Source: CALEMW01 sp964343835 (GTDB lineage Bacteria; Krumholzibacteriota; Krumholzibacteriia; LZORAL124-64-63). Taken from it: a stretch of 64,000 nucleotides of DNA. The notes below the pieces were generated by a model. The model was not told the DNA's origin. It saw nothing but the letters and a program-made list of their open reading frames with translations, and did no database searches. Shown here one piece after another: positions 26,701-35,176 of this stretch. The translations under genes and the position numbers were made by a program. How positions within the stretch are numbered: position 1 is the first letter of the stretch; every line of letters begins with the position of its first letter. The DNA is taken from assembly GCA_964343835.1 (NCBI GenBank), contig CAYFKR010000002.1:234565-298564 (forward strand), given 5' to 3'.

Positions 26701-27424
26701 GATCGTGGAGTGGGAGGCCGTGCCCTACTACGGCACCACCCGCTACCAGACCTTTCAGGCCCACCTGTACGCCGACGGCACGATCCTCTGCCAGTACCAG
26801 GAGATCAACGACCGCCACAGCGCCACCATCGGCCTCGAGGGCCCCGACGCCGCCACGTACCTGGCCGTGGCCCACAACGAGCCCTTCATCCAGGACGGCA
26901 TGGCGATCCTCTACACCTTCGTGCCGCCCCCGCTGCCCTGGCTCACGGTGGACGCCACGTCGGGCCTGATCCCGCCCGGCGGGACCCAGGACATCACCGT
27001 GTCCTTCGACGCCACCGACGTCCTCGACGGCCGCTACTCCGGTCACCTGCTCATCGAGACCAACGACCCCGTGAACACGCGGATCATCGTGCCGGCCTCG
27101 CTGTTCGTGGGAACGGGAACGGGCGTGGACGAGGACGTGCCCCAGCGCTTCTCCCTGGGCGCGGCCGTACCCAACCCCTTCAACCCGTCCACGGAGATCG
27201 CCTTCGCGGTGCCGGCGGGCGGAGCCCACGTGAAGCTCGAGGTCTACGACCTGGCCGGCCGCCTGGTGAAGCGCCTGGTGGACGAGCATCGCGACCCGGG
27301 CCGCTACACCACCGTGTGGCGCGGCGACGACGAGCGCGGACGGCGCACCGCCTCCGGCACGTACGTCTACCGGCTGGGCGCGGGCGACTTCACGGCGACG
27401 CGGAAGATGGTCCTGCTGAAGTGA
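23762..27424 (+). CDS. Large secreted multidomain subtilisin-like serine protease (S8), copy 2
   Basis: This 1,220-residue paralogue of the upstream protease has the same domain order. It has a signal peptide at 1-20 (LLLTLAVAGLAAAG), a propeptide region with PIKVLVVLKDQVDVQSM, and an S8 domain with D189 (ILDTGVDGTH), H231 (FHGTHVMGT), N339 (SAGNEG) and S418 (SGTSMAGPHVAG). Two carboxypeptidase-regulatory-like repeats, a jelly-roll region, Ig-like and nidogen-like parts follow. The C-terminal FlgD-like domain (AVPNPFNPSTEIAF) ends TRKMVLLK. Translation probably starts at TTG 23762 after GAGGGGG. All catalytic residues are kept, so both copies look active. Divergence is concentrated after residue 500, which suggests an old tandem duplication with different substrate-binding parts. 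Its stop codon abuts the stop of the convergent gene. Confidence 0.92.
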   Translation: MTNSIAALLLTLAVAGLAAAGTVSPGLELQMSAMDGDDPIKVLVVLKDQVDVQSMDLDLHASKAPMADRHRIVLESLQKTAERTQRSLLADLEAAKADGPVRGYTPHWLINAVVVVTTVDGVKTLALRDDVDVIEPDLQVELIEPTSTLALTDDHEPIGITPGVVSVGARRVWDELGVDGGGAIVGILDTGVDGTHPALAGSWRGNDVPASESWFDAAGLGDDVPVDRHFHGTHVMGTIVGLAPGDTIGVAPGAQWIASNVIRAPAIGEDFDNAVIASLEFMADPDGNPWTVDDMPDVVQNSWGVNENIEGYFECDNRWWQAIDACEASGVVLTWSAGNEGSAYGSMRSPADRATTAWNSFSVGSVNHTPPFDISGFSSRGPSKCGGQYATKPEIMAPGEEIVSTVPDGGYGILSGTSMAGPHVAGIIALMRAANPEADVLTIKQTLLETAVDMALPGDDDASGHGYIDGFAAVSAVMEGFGTFAGGVTDADSAVPIGDALITLISPGLQTRHVTTDESGNYLIMLPPGQWLVQVEAFGYLDRTDVVVDIASDQTSTRIISMTAAPTDRVYGYVTDDTGEPVRNAQVRAVGTPVPPAVSDAFGAYEMILPLDDHYLLQADAYGMATLQADVQPFDMETHLDFQLTRLTLENFETGGFALMPWQHPGNIPWTVDGSTSFEGHYSARSGAISNNGFTFLTVQAEVLTPGEIQFHYKVSSEESWDYLIFYVDGQEKARWSGYKDWASFSYPVDVGAHQFMWGYLKDGANSNNDDCAWIDFVIFPTVAPPAFPLAAWSETSVVDHLNTGDTVSSVMTLSNDGEIALQWSLEAVMAPPRSAWAGPLPPDGPYKDQIEVDPSHGDLLGDGGPNAAGYSWIDSTDPAGPVFDWVEIFSVGTELDLSDDEMATVPIGFPFTFFGETYEEVKVCSNGWLSFTSTSTSNANTPVPSPVPPNDMIAVFWDDLDPTFEGNVYAHQDLENDRLIVEWEAVPYYGTTRYQTFQAHLYADGTILCQYQEINDRHSATIGLEGPDAATYLAVAHNEPFIQDGMAILYTFVPPPLPWLTVDATSGLIPPGGTQDITVSFDATDVLDGRYSGHLLIETNDPVNTRIIVPASLFVGTGTGVDEDVPQRFSLGAAVPNPFNPSTEIAFAVPAGGAHVKLEVYDLAGRLVKRLVDEHRDPGRYTTVWRGDDERGRRTASGTYVYRLGAGDFTATRKMVLLK

Positions 27425-28237
27425 TCAGTCGCCCTGGATGGCGAATCCTCCACTCTTACTGCGGAAGACGGTGAGTTCGAAGGGCGAGGTGCCGAGGCAC
27501 CACGTCCTTCGGACGTCTTCGCGGTAGGGGGCGAAGGACGCCTCCACCGCCGCAGGCAGGCCGTCGGTCCAGGGCAGGCGGTCGTGGTCCGACTCGAGGG
27601 TCAGGAGCTCGTCGGTGAGGGTCTCGATGAAGGGGTCGTCGGGGGCGTCGTTGCGGAGGGCGTCGAGCTGGTGGCGCAGCATGTCGCGCAGGGCGCCCCG
27701 CACGCGGCGCGAGGCGATCTCGTCGTCGGGCTGCTTCTCTCCCGGCATGTCCAGCCAGGACAGGTATCCCAGCACGTAGACGTAGGTGTATTCCCCGAGG
27801 CCCATGCCGTGCTCCAGCAGCGCCTCGTTACGGGCCCGGGCGAACCCGCCCATGCGGCCGGCGAACCCCATGACGTTGCCCATGGTGCCCATGACGCCCC
27901 GGAACATCTCCATCTTGGGCGTGTCCTCGTTCTCGGCCAGCTCGTCCATGCGCTCGAACTGGGCGAAGGTCTCCTCGAAGGCCTCGCAGTGCTCCAGCAG
28001 GTCGTCGCGGACGGCCAGGAAGACCTCCATGCGGTCAGGAGCGACGGAGCCGTCGGGGGCCGGGCGGTACTCGCCCTGGACGCCGTACTGCTCCTCCAGG
28101 GTGTCACGGGCCTTCTCCGCCGACTTGAACGGCGCCATGACCTGCAGGCCGCAGCCCACCACCAGCACGATGGAGATCAGGATGGTCGCGCCGCATCCGA
28201 TGGCGCATCCCTTCAGCCAGCCGCCCGCCGTCGCCAT
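27425..28237 (-). CDS. Hypothetical membrane-anchored protein
   Basis: This 270-residue protein has one N-terminal transmembrane segment (GCAIGCGATILISIVLVVGC, about residues 10-29) and a soluble helical remainder rich in Glu, Asp, Met and Arg. The segment VMGTMGNVMGFAGRMGGFAR is unusually rich in Gly and Met. No known family was recognised. The ATG at 28237 has AAGGGA eight bases upstream; the frame stays open 225 codons further upstream, but that stretch has shadow-like composition. It could be a small periplasmic or cytoplasmic-facing sensor; topology is not clear. The gene ends base-to-base with the convergent subtilase and has no operon partner. Confidence 0.62.
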   Translation of the reverse strand: MATAGGWLKGCAIGCGATILISIVLVVGCGLQVMAPFKSAEKARDTLEEQYGVQGEYRPAPDGSVAPDRMEVFLAVRDDLLEHCEAFEETFAQFERMDELAENEDTPKMEMFRGVMGTMGNVMGFAGRMGGFARARNEALLEHGMGLGEYTYVYVLGYLSWLDMPGEKQPDDEIASRRVRGALRDMLRHQLDALRNDAPDDPFIETLTDELLTLESDHDRLPWTDGLPAAVEASFAPYREDVRRTWCLGTSPFELTVFRSKSGGFAIQGD

Positions 28238-28653
28238 GTCGTCGTCCCTTCCGCCGGGCCGACGCGGCCCTGGCACGGTTCCACCATACGGTCGGCCGCC
28301 CCCGCTGTTCCACACCGAAAGCCCGGGTCGTGCAGGACGGGACGACCCCGTCGTGTTCTGCAAGGGTCCGCACCGGAGCGGTGTCCGGCGTCGTTCCTCC
28401 GGGTTCCTCGTGACTCCCCGGAGCGGTGCGTCGGAAACGAGCCCGGGACTTGCTGTGATACGCATGACCTGAATGGGGCCTTGGCCCCGACCGATGATGC
28501 AGCACTGTACGGGTGAAGACACTCTGTCGGTCCCGATTGCGGCGGGACCCCCGGAAGGAGCGACATGGAGGAAGACACGACAGCCCCTCCCGCTTAGGCG
28601 GGAGGGGCCCTCGTCGTCGTACCGGTCGCCCGACGGTACGACGGATCCGTCGG
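28238..28653. other. 416-base intergenic region without a recognised gene
   Basis: The region separates two minus-strand genes. It holds a repeat-like pair of CCGGAGCGGTG copies (near 28374 and 28418), a small hairpin GGGGCC-TT-GGCCCC near 28475-28488, and a strong bidirectional stem at 28583-28608. A ten-codon plus-strand frame at 28565-28597 has a good GGAAGGAG site but overlaps that stem. No convincing promoter was seen. Confidence 0.5.
28583..28608. terminator. Terminator stem downstream of the amber-broken gene
   Basis: GCCCCTCCCGC (28583-28593) and GCGGGAGGGGC (28598-28608) form a perfect 11-bp stem with a TTAG loop, 46 bases beyond the stop of the minus-strand gene at 28654. No T run follows on either strand. 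Confidence 0.6.
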
Positions 28654-31020
28654 TTACTTCAGAAGAGTCGCCCGCCTGACCTGCGACCCGTCCTCGGTCT
28701 CCAGACGGATGAAGTAGGTCCCCGCGGCCTGCACGCGTCCGTCGTCCGACAGCCCGCGCCAGGTCAGGTCGTGGGTCCCCGCCCCCATCTCCCCGTCCTC
28801 CAGGACCGCGATCAGCCTGCCGCGCACATCGTGCACGGAGACCTTCGCGCGCCCCGGCCGCGCCATGTCGAAGGACACGACCGTGGCGGGGTTGAAGGGG
28901 TTCGGCCGGCACCGGTGCAGACGCGTGACCGAGGGGAGCGGGTGCTCACCTTCCTGCCCGCCCTCGTTGGCCACGACATCCTGCACCGAGAGGCCGAAGT
29001 TGCCGGCCAGGACCCGACGGATGGCGTCAGTCATGGCCGCGTGGTCGAAGCGGTGGGGGTCGAATCCCCACAGGACGTCGGGGCGTCCGGTGGGCTTGGT
29101 GTCGACGTACTTCATATTCAGCACGCCCAGGGCCACCCCGTCCATGTGGGTGCGGCCGGTGGCGTCGCGGACGGTCCAGTCACCGCAGTACTCCTGCGCG
29201 TCCACGTCGATGGCGCCGGGCCAGTCGGCGTTGCCCGCCGCGTGCTGGGAGTCGAGGATCCAGTCGTAGCGGGTGTAGGCCCGCCACATGGGGATGTTGG
29301 TCGGCGACCCGTCGGGCATGGACTGGGGCGTCCAGTCGGTGATGCGGGCCGTGACGTTCACGTTGTAGAACTCGTCGTCGCCCCCGAAGACCCAGTTCAG
29401 GCCGAGGTCGTCGATGTCGTCCATGTGGTCCACCACGTCCCAGGTGAAGACGGTGTCCTCCATGCCGAAGGCCCAGCCGTGGTCGGCGGTGAAGTCCTCG
29501 TCCAGCAGCACGGCCTTGGTGCCGGCGCAGCGGTTGCGCCGGTTCTGGACGTTGTTGCCGCAGAACCCCGGCGAGAGCCAGAAGGTCGGCGCGGCCATGC
29601 GGTCGGTGACGGCCAGGCCCAGGGAGCGGTAGGGGAAGGTCTCGCGGCCGAGCACGCGCACCGTGCCGTCCGGGTCCACGAGGGAGCCCTCGCTCAGGGC
29701 GTGCTGCTGGCTGCCGCACATGGAGCTCCAGTCCTCGCAGTCGTAGACGACGGGGTAGATCCAGGGCAGGTCGTTCTGACCCGTGGGCTCGAACTGGTCT
29801 GCGGCCCGCTGTCCCACCAGGAAGAGGTTGCCCACGGACTCCATGAAGGGCTCGAGCCAGACGTAGCGGTCGGACCAGCCGGTGTCGGCGAAGTTGTTGG
29901 AGACGTAGTTGTTGGCGCCGCCTCGGGTACTCCAGACGATGGAGCGGTACATGACGGCCTCGCGGTAGCCCCAGCCCATGTCCTCCTGGGTGTCGATCAC
30001 GTCGCGGGCGCCGTCCCAGCCGTCGACGGCGCCGAGGATCTCGTCCCAGAAGTCGTCGCGGTGGGCGTCCTCGTCGCGGGCCGTGCCCGTGGCGTCGGGC
30101 CAGCCGCCGCTCATGCGGTCGTGGACGTCGTCCACCAGCAGCAGGGGCAGGCGATCGGCGAGTTCGGGCACGGGCACCACGCTCAGGACCCAGGTCATGC
30201 GGGTCAGGGAGTGGGCCGTGTCGCGGCATTCCACGGTCAGGGTGTGGATGCCGGAGGAGAAGGTGCGGGGGGCGGTGGCCATGTGCTCGGGAGCATCGCC
30301 GAACACGACCGCCCAGCCGGGATCGTTGTCGTCGTTCGGGTCGGCCACGTCCCAGCCCCAGCGATAGCCCTCGATGGTGCCGCCGTACTGGTGCCCGCTG
30401 CCGATCCACTCGAACGCGAGCTCCTGCGATCCGGCGATGTCGGATGCGGCCTGGAAGGACGTGCCGGAAGCCGTCTCGGTGCCCAGGAAGCGCTCGCGGA
30501 TGCTCATCAGGGGAGACGCGGAGTCGTCCGGGTAGACGTTGGCCACCTGGGTCGCATAGTCGAGTTCGGTGCTCACCGAGCCGTTGGCGTCTTCCACCTG
30601 GAAGGCGAGGAGATAGTAGGTCGGCAGGCCGTTCCCGTCGTCGTCCAGCACATAGGAGACACCCACGAGGTCCTCGCCCGCCGGCCAGTCCACCCAGTCG
30701 CTCCAGGTGGGAACGTCGAACGCCACGAGCGGCCCACCGTGCTAGTCGTACGTGTAGCGCGAGCTGACCCAGACCTCCGTGTCGGGGATCTGCGCCCGGA
30801 CCTTGAGATAACGGTAACGGGCAGGTGCCGCACCGTCGGGTCCGGAGGTATAGACCACCGACATCTCCAGCCACGGCGACACGCCCCTGGCGGAGTCGTA
30901 GTTCACGCCCAGGATGGAAGGCAGCACGATGCGCACGTCCGGATCCTGGGCGGAGGCAGCGCCCGCAAAGAACATCACGGCGGCCAGACAGAAGGCGGTG
31001 ATCGTCAGCAAGGTTCTCAT
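28654..31020 (-). pseudogene. Secreted 788-codon protein with FlgD-like C-terminus, interrupted by one in-frame TAG
   Basis: The gene runs from ATG 31020 (GGAGGAA upstream) to 28654 and would give a protein exactly as long as the neighbouring paralogue, but codon 93 is TAG (30742-30744). The frame is unchanged on both sides: VSSRYTYD, stop, HGGPLVAFDV aligns residue for residue with VASRYAYE, T, YGTGLVDFEN in the paralogue. Before the stop are a signal peptide (MRTLLTITAF to AGAASAQ) and the start of the first domain. After it come Ig-like stretches, LPLLLVDDVHDRM, LEPFMESVGNLF, WGFDPHRFDHAAM and the C-terminal PNPFNPATVVSF domain ending RRATLLK. A nonsense mutation, a sequencing error or read-through are the options. 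Function unknown; extracellular or surface-attached. Confidence 0.75.
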
Positions 31021-31141
31021 GATGTTCCTCCCCGATAAGGGCTGCGATGGGGCAGTTGATCGGCTGGGACGGCGGTCGACATGAAGTGAGGATACGGATT
31101 CGCTCCGGCGCACACAAACACCCCATGTTAAAAAGGACGAT

Positions 31142-33508
31142 CTACTTCACGAGGACCGCCCGGGTCACCGATGCACCCTCGTCCGTGACGAGTCGGACGA
31201 AGTAGACGCCGGCCGCGACGGGCTGTCCGGCCGTGTCCCTCCCCCGCCACTCGATGAGATGCGGCCCCGCCGGCAGCGCCTCGTCCAGGAGCGCGGACAC
31301 GCGGCTGCCACGGGCGTCGTGGACCGTCACGGCGGCGCGGCCGGGCAGCGCCAGTTCGAAGGAGACCATCGTGGACGGGTTGAAGGGGTTGGGGCGGCAG
31401 GGGTGCAGGCGTGTGGCGGCCACCGGCTCCACCGGGGGCGGATTCTCGTTGGACACCATGCCCCCGACATCGAGGCCGAACACGCCCGACAGGACGGAGC
31501 GGATGGCGACGGCCATGGATTCGTGGTCGAAGCGGTGGGGGTCGAAGCCCCAGAGCACGTCGGGGCGGCCGGAGGGTTTGGTGTGGATGTGTTTTCGGCT
31601 CAGGACGCCCAGGGGGACGCCGTCGAGGCGGGTGCGGCCGGTGTCGGGGTCGATGGTCCAGGAGCCGCAATAGACCTGGGAGGAGACGTCGATGTAGCCC
31701 GGGAAATCCGAATCGCCATGGGCAAGCGCCCTGTCCAGGATCCAGTCGTAGCGGGTGTAGGCGTGCCACATGGGGACGATCGTCGGGGAGCCGTCGGGCA
31801 GGGACTGGAACGACTCGTCGATCGGCCGGGACGTGACGTTCGTGTCGTAGAACTCGTCCTGCATGCCGAAGGGCCAGTTCCGTTGCAGGTAGTCGGGCTC
31901 GTAGGGCTCCTCGATGCGGGTCCAGGTGAACACCGTGTCCGGGATGCTCTCGGTCCAGGGGCGGTCTTCCTGGAAGGCGACGTTGAGCAGGAGCGCCTTG
32001 GCGCCGGCGCAACGGACCTGGAGGTGCTGGGTGTTGTTGCCGATGACCCCGGGATACCGCCAGAAGCGGTACGGCACCATGTGGCTCACGATCGAAAGGC
32101 CCATGCCGCGATATGGGAACGTCTCGGTGCCCAGGTTGACGAGGGTGCCGTCGGGTTCTTCGCGGACTCCTTCTCCCAGGGCCAGGCGTCTGTAGATCGC
32201 TCCGTCATAGGTATCCAGTTCGTCCGTATCCAGGACCACGGGATGCAGCCACGCAAAGTCCTGATACCCCTCCGGCTCGAACGAGGTCATGGCCCCGCTG
32301 CCGACCATGAACACGTTCCCCACATGCTCCATGAACGGCTCGAGCCAGACGTATCGGTCGGATCCGTACGGGGCGACGAAACGGTTGTCGACGTAGGAGT
32401 GCGGGTGGGAGCGGATGGACCAGACCAGCGACCGGTACTCGACGGCGTCCCTGTAGTCCCAGGACTGGTCCTCCTCCGCGTCCACGACGTCCTGGTCCGG
32501 GTCCCAGCCCTCCACCCCGGCGAGCACGCCCTCCCAGAAACCGTCGCGGTAGAAGTCGTTGTCGAGAGGGATGTCGTCTTCGTCGAACCAGCCCAGGCTC
32601 GCATGGTCGTTGACGTCGTCGATGAGCAGGAGCGGGCGCCGCTGCGACATCGGCGGGACGGGCACGACGGACAGGACGTACTGGGCGCGCGTCAGCGCCG
32701 TCGCGGCATCCCGGCACTCGATGGTGAGGACGTGGATGCCCGACGGAAACGTCGCGACCGGGGTGGCCGTGTGGTCGGGGCCCGTGCCGAAGGGCACCAT
32801 CCAGCCGGGATCGTCGGGATCGTCGAGGTCGGAGACGTCCCAGCCCCAGCGATAGCCCGCAATCGTGCCGCCGTAGGCGTCGGCGGAGCCGTACCATTCG
32901 AACCGGAGCTCCTGGCCGGCGGCGAGGTCGTCGTGGACCATCCCGTGCGTGCCCGAGAAGACGGCCGACTCGAGGTGGGACTCCCGCACCGTCAGTTCCG
33001 GGACCAGCCCGGTGTCGATGAAGAAGTGATGCACGGTCACGCAGTAGTCGAGTTCGGTGCTCACGGCCCCGGTCACGTCGCGGACCTGGAGCGCGAGGAG
33101 GTAGTACTTCCGCGCCCCGTCAGGGGTCTCGGCGTCGAGCCCCGTGATCGTGAAGCGCTGGGTGGCGTCGGGGTCGTCCCAGTCGGTCCAGTCGCTCCAT
33201 CCGTCATTCTCGAAGTCGACCAGGCCGGTGCCGTAGGTCTCGTAGGCGTAGCGGGAGGCGACCCAGATGCCCGGGTCGTCCAGCCACGCTTCCACCACCA
33301 CGTACCGCCAGGCATCGACGGCGGCGGCGTTCAGGTCGGGCTGGTAGAGCATGGAGATCTCGAGGTTCGGCGAAACCCCGCGTGCGGAGTCGTAGGCGTC
33401 GGGTCCGCCGGCGAGGATCACGGGCTCCACCACCAGGACGCCGGGGTCCTGGGCGACGGAGATCAGGGGCAGGGCGAGCAGCAGGACCAACATCCCGACG
33501 GTCTTCAT
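31142..33508 (-). CDS. Secreted 788-residue protein of unknown function with FlgD-like C-terminus
   Basis: This is an intact paralogue of the preceding broken gene, also 789 codons including stop. Residues 1-19 are a signal peptide (GMLVLLLALPLISVAQ). The N-terminal part has YDSARGVSPNLEISM and Ig/FN3-like strands. The centre carries RRPLLLIDDVNDH and YVWLEPFMEHVGNVFM, and near residue 640 DVLWGFDPHRFDHESM followed by VLSGVFGLD. These LIDD and WGFDPxRFD stretches are reminiscent of class-I amidotransferase-like (ThuA/DUF4350-like) folds, a weak similarity. The C-terminal domain has RPNPFNPSTMVSF and ends TRAVLVK, a predicted sorting or anchoring signal. The ATG at 33508 has GAGG seven bases upstream. 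Substrate and role unknown. Confidence 0.82.
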   Translation of the reverse strand: MKTVGMLVLLLALPLISVAQDPGVLVVEPVILAGGPDAYDSARGVSPNLEISMLYQPDLNAAAVDAWRYVVVEAWLDDPGIWVASRYAYETYGTGLVDFENDGWSDWTDWDDPDATQRFTITGLDAETPDGARKYYLLALQVRDVTGAVSTELDYCVTVHHFFIDTGLVPELTVRESHLESAVFSGTHGMVHDDLAAGQELRFEWYGSADAYGGTIAGYRWGWDVSDLDDPDDPGWMVPFGTGPDHTATPVATFPSGIHVLTIECRDAATALTRAQYVLSVVPVPPMSQRRPLLLIDDVNDHASLGWFDEDDIPLDNDFYRDGFWEGVLAGVEGWDPDQDVVDAEEDQSWDYRDAVEYRSLVWSIRSHPHSYVDNRFVAPYGSDRYVWLEPFMEHVGNVFMVGSGAMTSFEPEGYQDFAWLHPVVLDTDELDTYDGAIYRRLALGEGVREEPDGTLVNLGTETFPYRGMGLSIVSHMVPYRFWRYPGVIGNNTQHLQVRCAGAKALLLNVAFQEDRPWTESIPDTVFTWTRIEEPYEPDYLQRNWPFGMQDEFYDTNVTSRPIDESFQSLPDGSPTIVPMWHAYTRYDWILDRALAHGDSDFPGYIDVSSQVYCGSWTIDPDTGRTRLDGVPLGVLSRKHIHTKPSGRPDVLWGFDPHRFDHESMAVAIRSVLSGVFGLDVGGMVSNENPPPVEPVAATRLHPCRPNPFNPSTMVSFELALPGRAAVTVHDARGSRVSALLDEALPAGPHLIEWRGRDTAGQPVAAGVYFVRLVTDEGASVTRAVLVK

Positions 33509-33612
33509 GGGCGACCTCGATGCGGTTCGTGATAGGGGCGATCCGGGGCCATGGCGGCCGTCGTTGAACATACGGATTCGGCAGGATTCCATCAATCCCC
33601 CACCGACGCAGA

Positions 33613-33638
33613 AGGGCCGACCCAACAGGGCCGGCCCT
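33613..33638 (-). terminator. Possible terminator of the nuo operon
   Basis: AGGGCCG (33613-33619) and CGGCCCT (33632-33638) form a 7-bp stem with a 12-base loop 24 bases beyond the nuoN stop. The right half alone is also a 12-base palindrome. It is short and lacks a clear T run. Confidence 0.4.
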
Positions 33639-33661
33639 CGATACTCCGGAACCGCGAACCG

Positions 33662-35149
33662 CTACAGCCCGGCGATCACCGCCACCGCGCGATCCGCCAT
33701 GTCCTTCAACATGCCCCACTTCAACCCGAACACCAGCGTCGGCACGGCCAGCACGGCCATGGCGACGTAGTGCAGGGCGGGCACCGGCACGGCCGGGGCG
33801 TCCTCGGGAGCCTTGGTGAAGTACATGGCCTTGGCGATGCGCATGTAGTAGTAGAGGCTCACGACGCTGTTCAGCACGCCGGCGATGGCCAACCAGTACC
33901 ACTCGCGGCGCATGACCTCGGCGAAGAGGTAGAACTTGCCGATGAAACCGGCGGTGGGCGGCAGGCCCGTCAGGGACACCAGGAAGATGAACATCATCAT
34001 GGCGGCCCAGGGGGCGCGGAAGCCGAGGCCGGCGTAGTCGTCCAGGTGCTCGCTCTTCAGGCTGTTGTTCACCGTCACCACGAAGAGGAAGGCGCCCAGG
34101 TTCATCAGGGTGTAGACGAACAGGTAGAAGAGGATCGCCTGCAGGCCCTGGTCGGTGAGCATCAGGAAGGCCATCAGCAGGTAGCCCACGTGGGCGATGC
34201 TGGAGTAGGCCAGGATGCGCTTCACGTTGTCCTGACGCACGGCCACGAGGTTGCCGTAGGTCATCGTGACGACCGACAGCACGGCGATCAGCATGGGCCA
34301 GTCCACCTGGTCCACCACCGGCTGCAGGGTCGTGTAGAAGAAGCGGATCAGCAGGGCGAAGCCCGCGGCCTTCGGGCCGACGCTGAAGAAGGCGGCCACC
34401 GGGGTGGGCGAGCCCTCGTACACGTCCGGCGCCCAGAAGTGGAAGGGCACCATGGCGATCTTGTAGCCCAGGCCGGCCAGCATCAGCACGGTGACGGCCA
34501 GCAGGGCCAGCGGATCGACGGTGCCGGCCGAGAGGGCGGCGCCGATGCCCGCGAACGTCATCTCGCCGGTCAGGCCGTACACGTACGACATGCCGAAGAG
34601 CATGATGCCGCTGCTCATGGCGCCGAAGATCATGTACTTCAGCGAGGCCTCGGTGGACCGCAGGCTGCCGCGCATCCAGCCGGCCATCACGTAGCTGGTC
34701 AGCGACACCAGCTCCATGGCCAGGTAGAGCATCACCAGGTCGGCGGCCTCGGCCATGACCATCATGCCGCCGGTCATCAGGGCGATCAGGGCGTAGTACT
34801 CGCCCTTGTTCTCGCGGCCGGCGCCCATGATCTCTTCGCTCTTCCAAGAGAAGAGCACGGTCACCACGGCCGTCAGGGCGAAGAGCACGCGGAAGAACGA
34901 CGCCATGCCGTCCACCACGACCAGGCTGCCCAGGATCGCGGCCGGCTCGGCGATATCGAGGCCGGCGACGGCGTAGCTCAGGGCGGTCACCGACCCGAAG
35001 AGCACGATGATGAAGGGCACCCACGGGCGGCGGCGGGCGATGATGTCGCCCAGCAGCGCGGCCAGGAAGGCGCCGAACATCACCAGCTCGGGCACGAAGG
35101 CCCGGGCGTCGGCCCAATCCGGCAGGTTCAGTGTCTCGACGTTCAGCAA
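33662..35149 (-). CDS. nuoN: NADH-quinone oxidoreductase subunit N
   Basis: NuoN is one of the three antiporter-like proton-pumping subunits in the membrane arm of complex I. The 495 residues form about 14 transmembrane helices. Conserved parts include LYLAMELVSLTSYVMAGW with the TM5 Glu, the TM7 lysine region SLKYMIFGAMSSGIMLFG, GLGYKIAMVPFHFWAPDVYE, and VKRILAYSSIAHVGYLLMAF in the second half. The start appears to be TTG 35149 after GGAGAAG; no ATG lies near. It is the last gene of the nuoA-N operon, 27 bases after nuoM, and is followed by a short stem. Length agrees with the family (about 485). Confidence 0.96.
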   Translation of the reverse strand: MLNVETLNLPDWADARAFVPELVMFGAFLAALLGDIIARRRPWVPFIIVLFGSVTALSYAVAGLDIAEPAAILGSLVVVDGMASFFRVLFALTAVVTVLFSWKSEEIMGAGRENKGEYYALIALMTGGMMVMAEAADLVMLYLAMELVSLTSYVMAGWMRGSLRSTEASLKYMIFGAMSSGIMLFGMSYVYGLTGEMTFAGIGAALSAGTVDPLALLAVTVLMLAGLGYKIAMVPFHFWAPDVYEGSPTPVAAFFSVGPKAAGFALLIRFFYTTLQPVVDQVDWPMLIAVLSVVTMTYGNLVAVRQDNVKRILAYSSIAHVGYLLMAFLMLTDQGLQAILFYLFVYTLMNLGAFLFVVTVNNSLKSEHLDDYAGLGFRAPWAAMMMFIFLVSLTGLPPTAGFIGKFYLFAEVMRREWYWLAIAGVLNSVVSLYYYMRIAKAMYFTKAPEDAPAVPVPALHYVAMAVLAVPTLVFGLKWGMLKDMADRAVAVIAGL

Positions 35150-35176
35150 GGGCTTCTCCCCGTCACGGTCGCGGCG

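Noticed and set aside
28271..28277. TGGCACG resembling a sigma-54 -24 element
   Set aside because: The bases at the -12 position are CC, and the element points away from the nearest gene start.
28565..28597. Ten-codon frame with a good Shine-Dalgarno site (MEEDTTAPPA)
   Set aside because: It overlaps the terminator stem, is very short and has no relatives that can be judged from here; probably coincidence.
30742..30744. Pyrrolysine at the amber codon
   Set aside because: Nothing in the window suggests pyl genes, and the paralogue has Thr at this place; mutation or sequence error is simpler.
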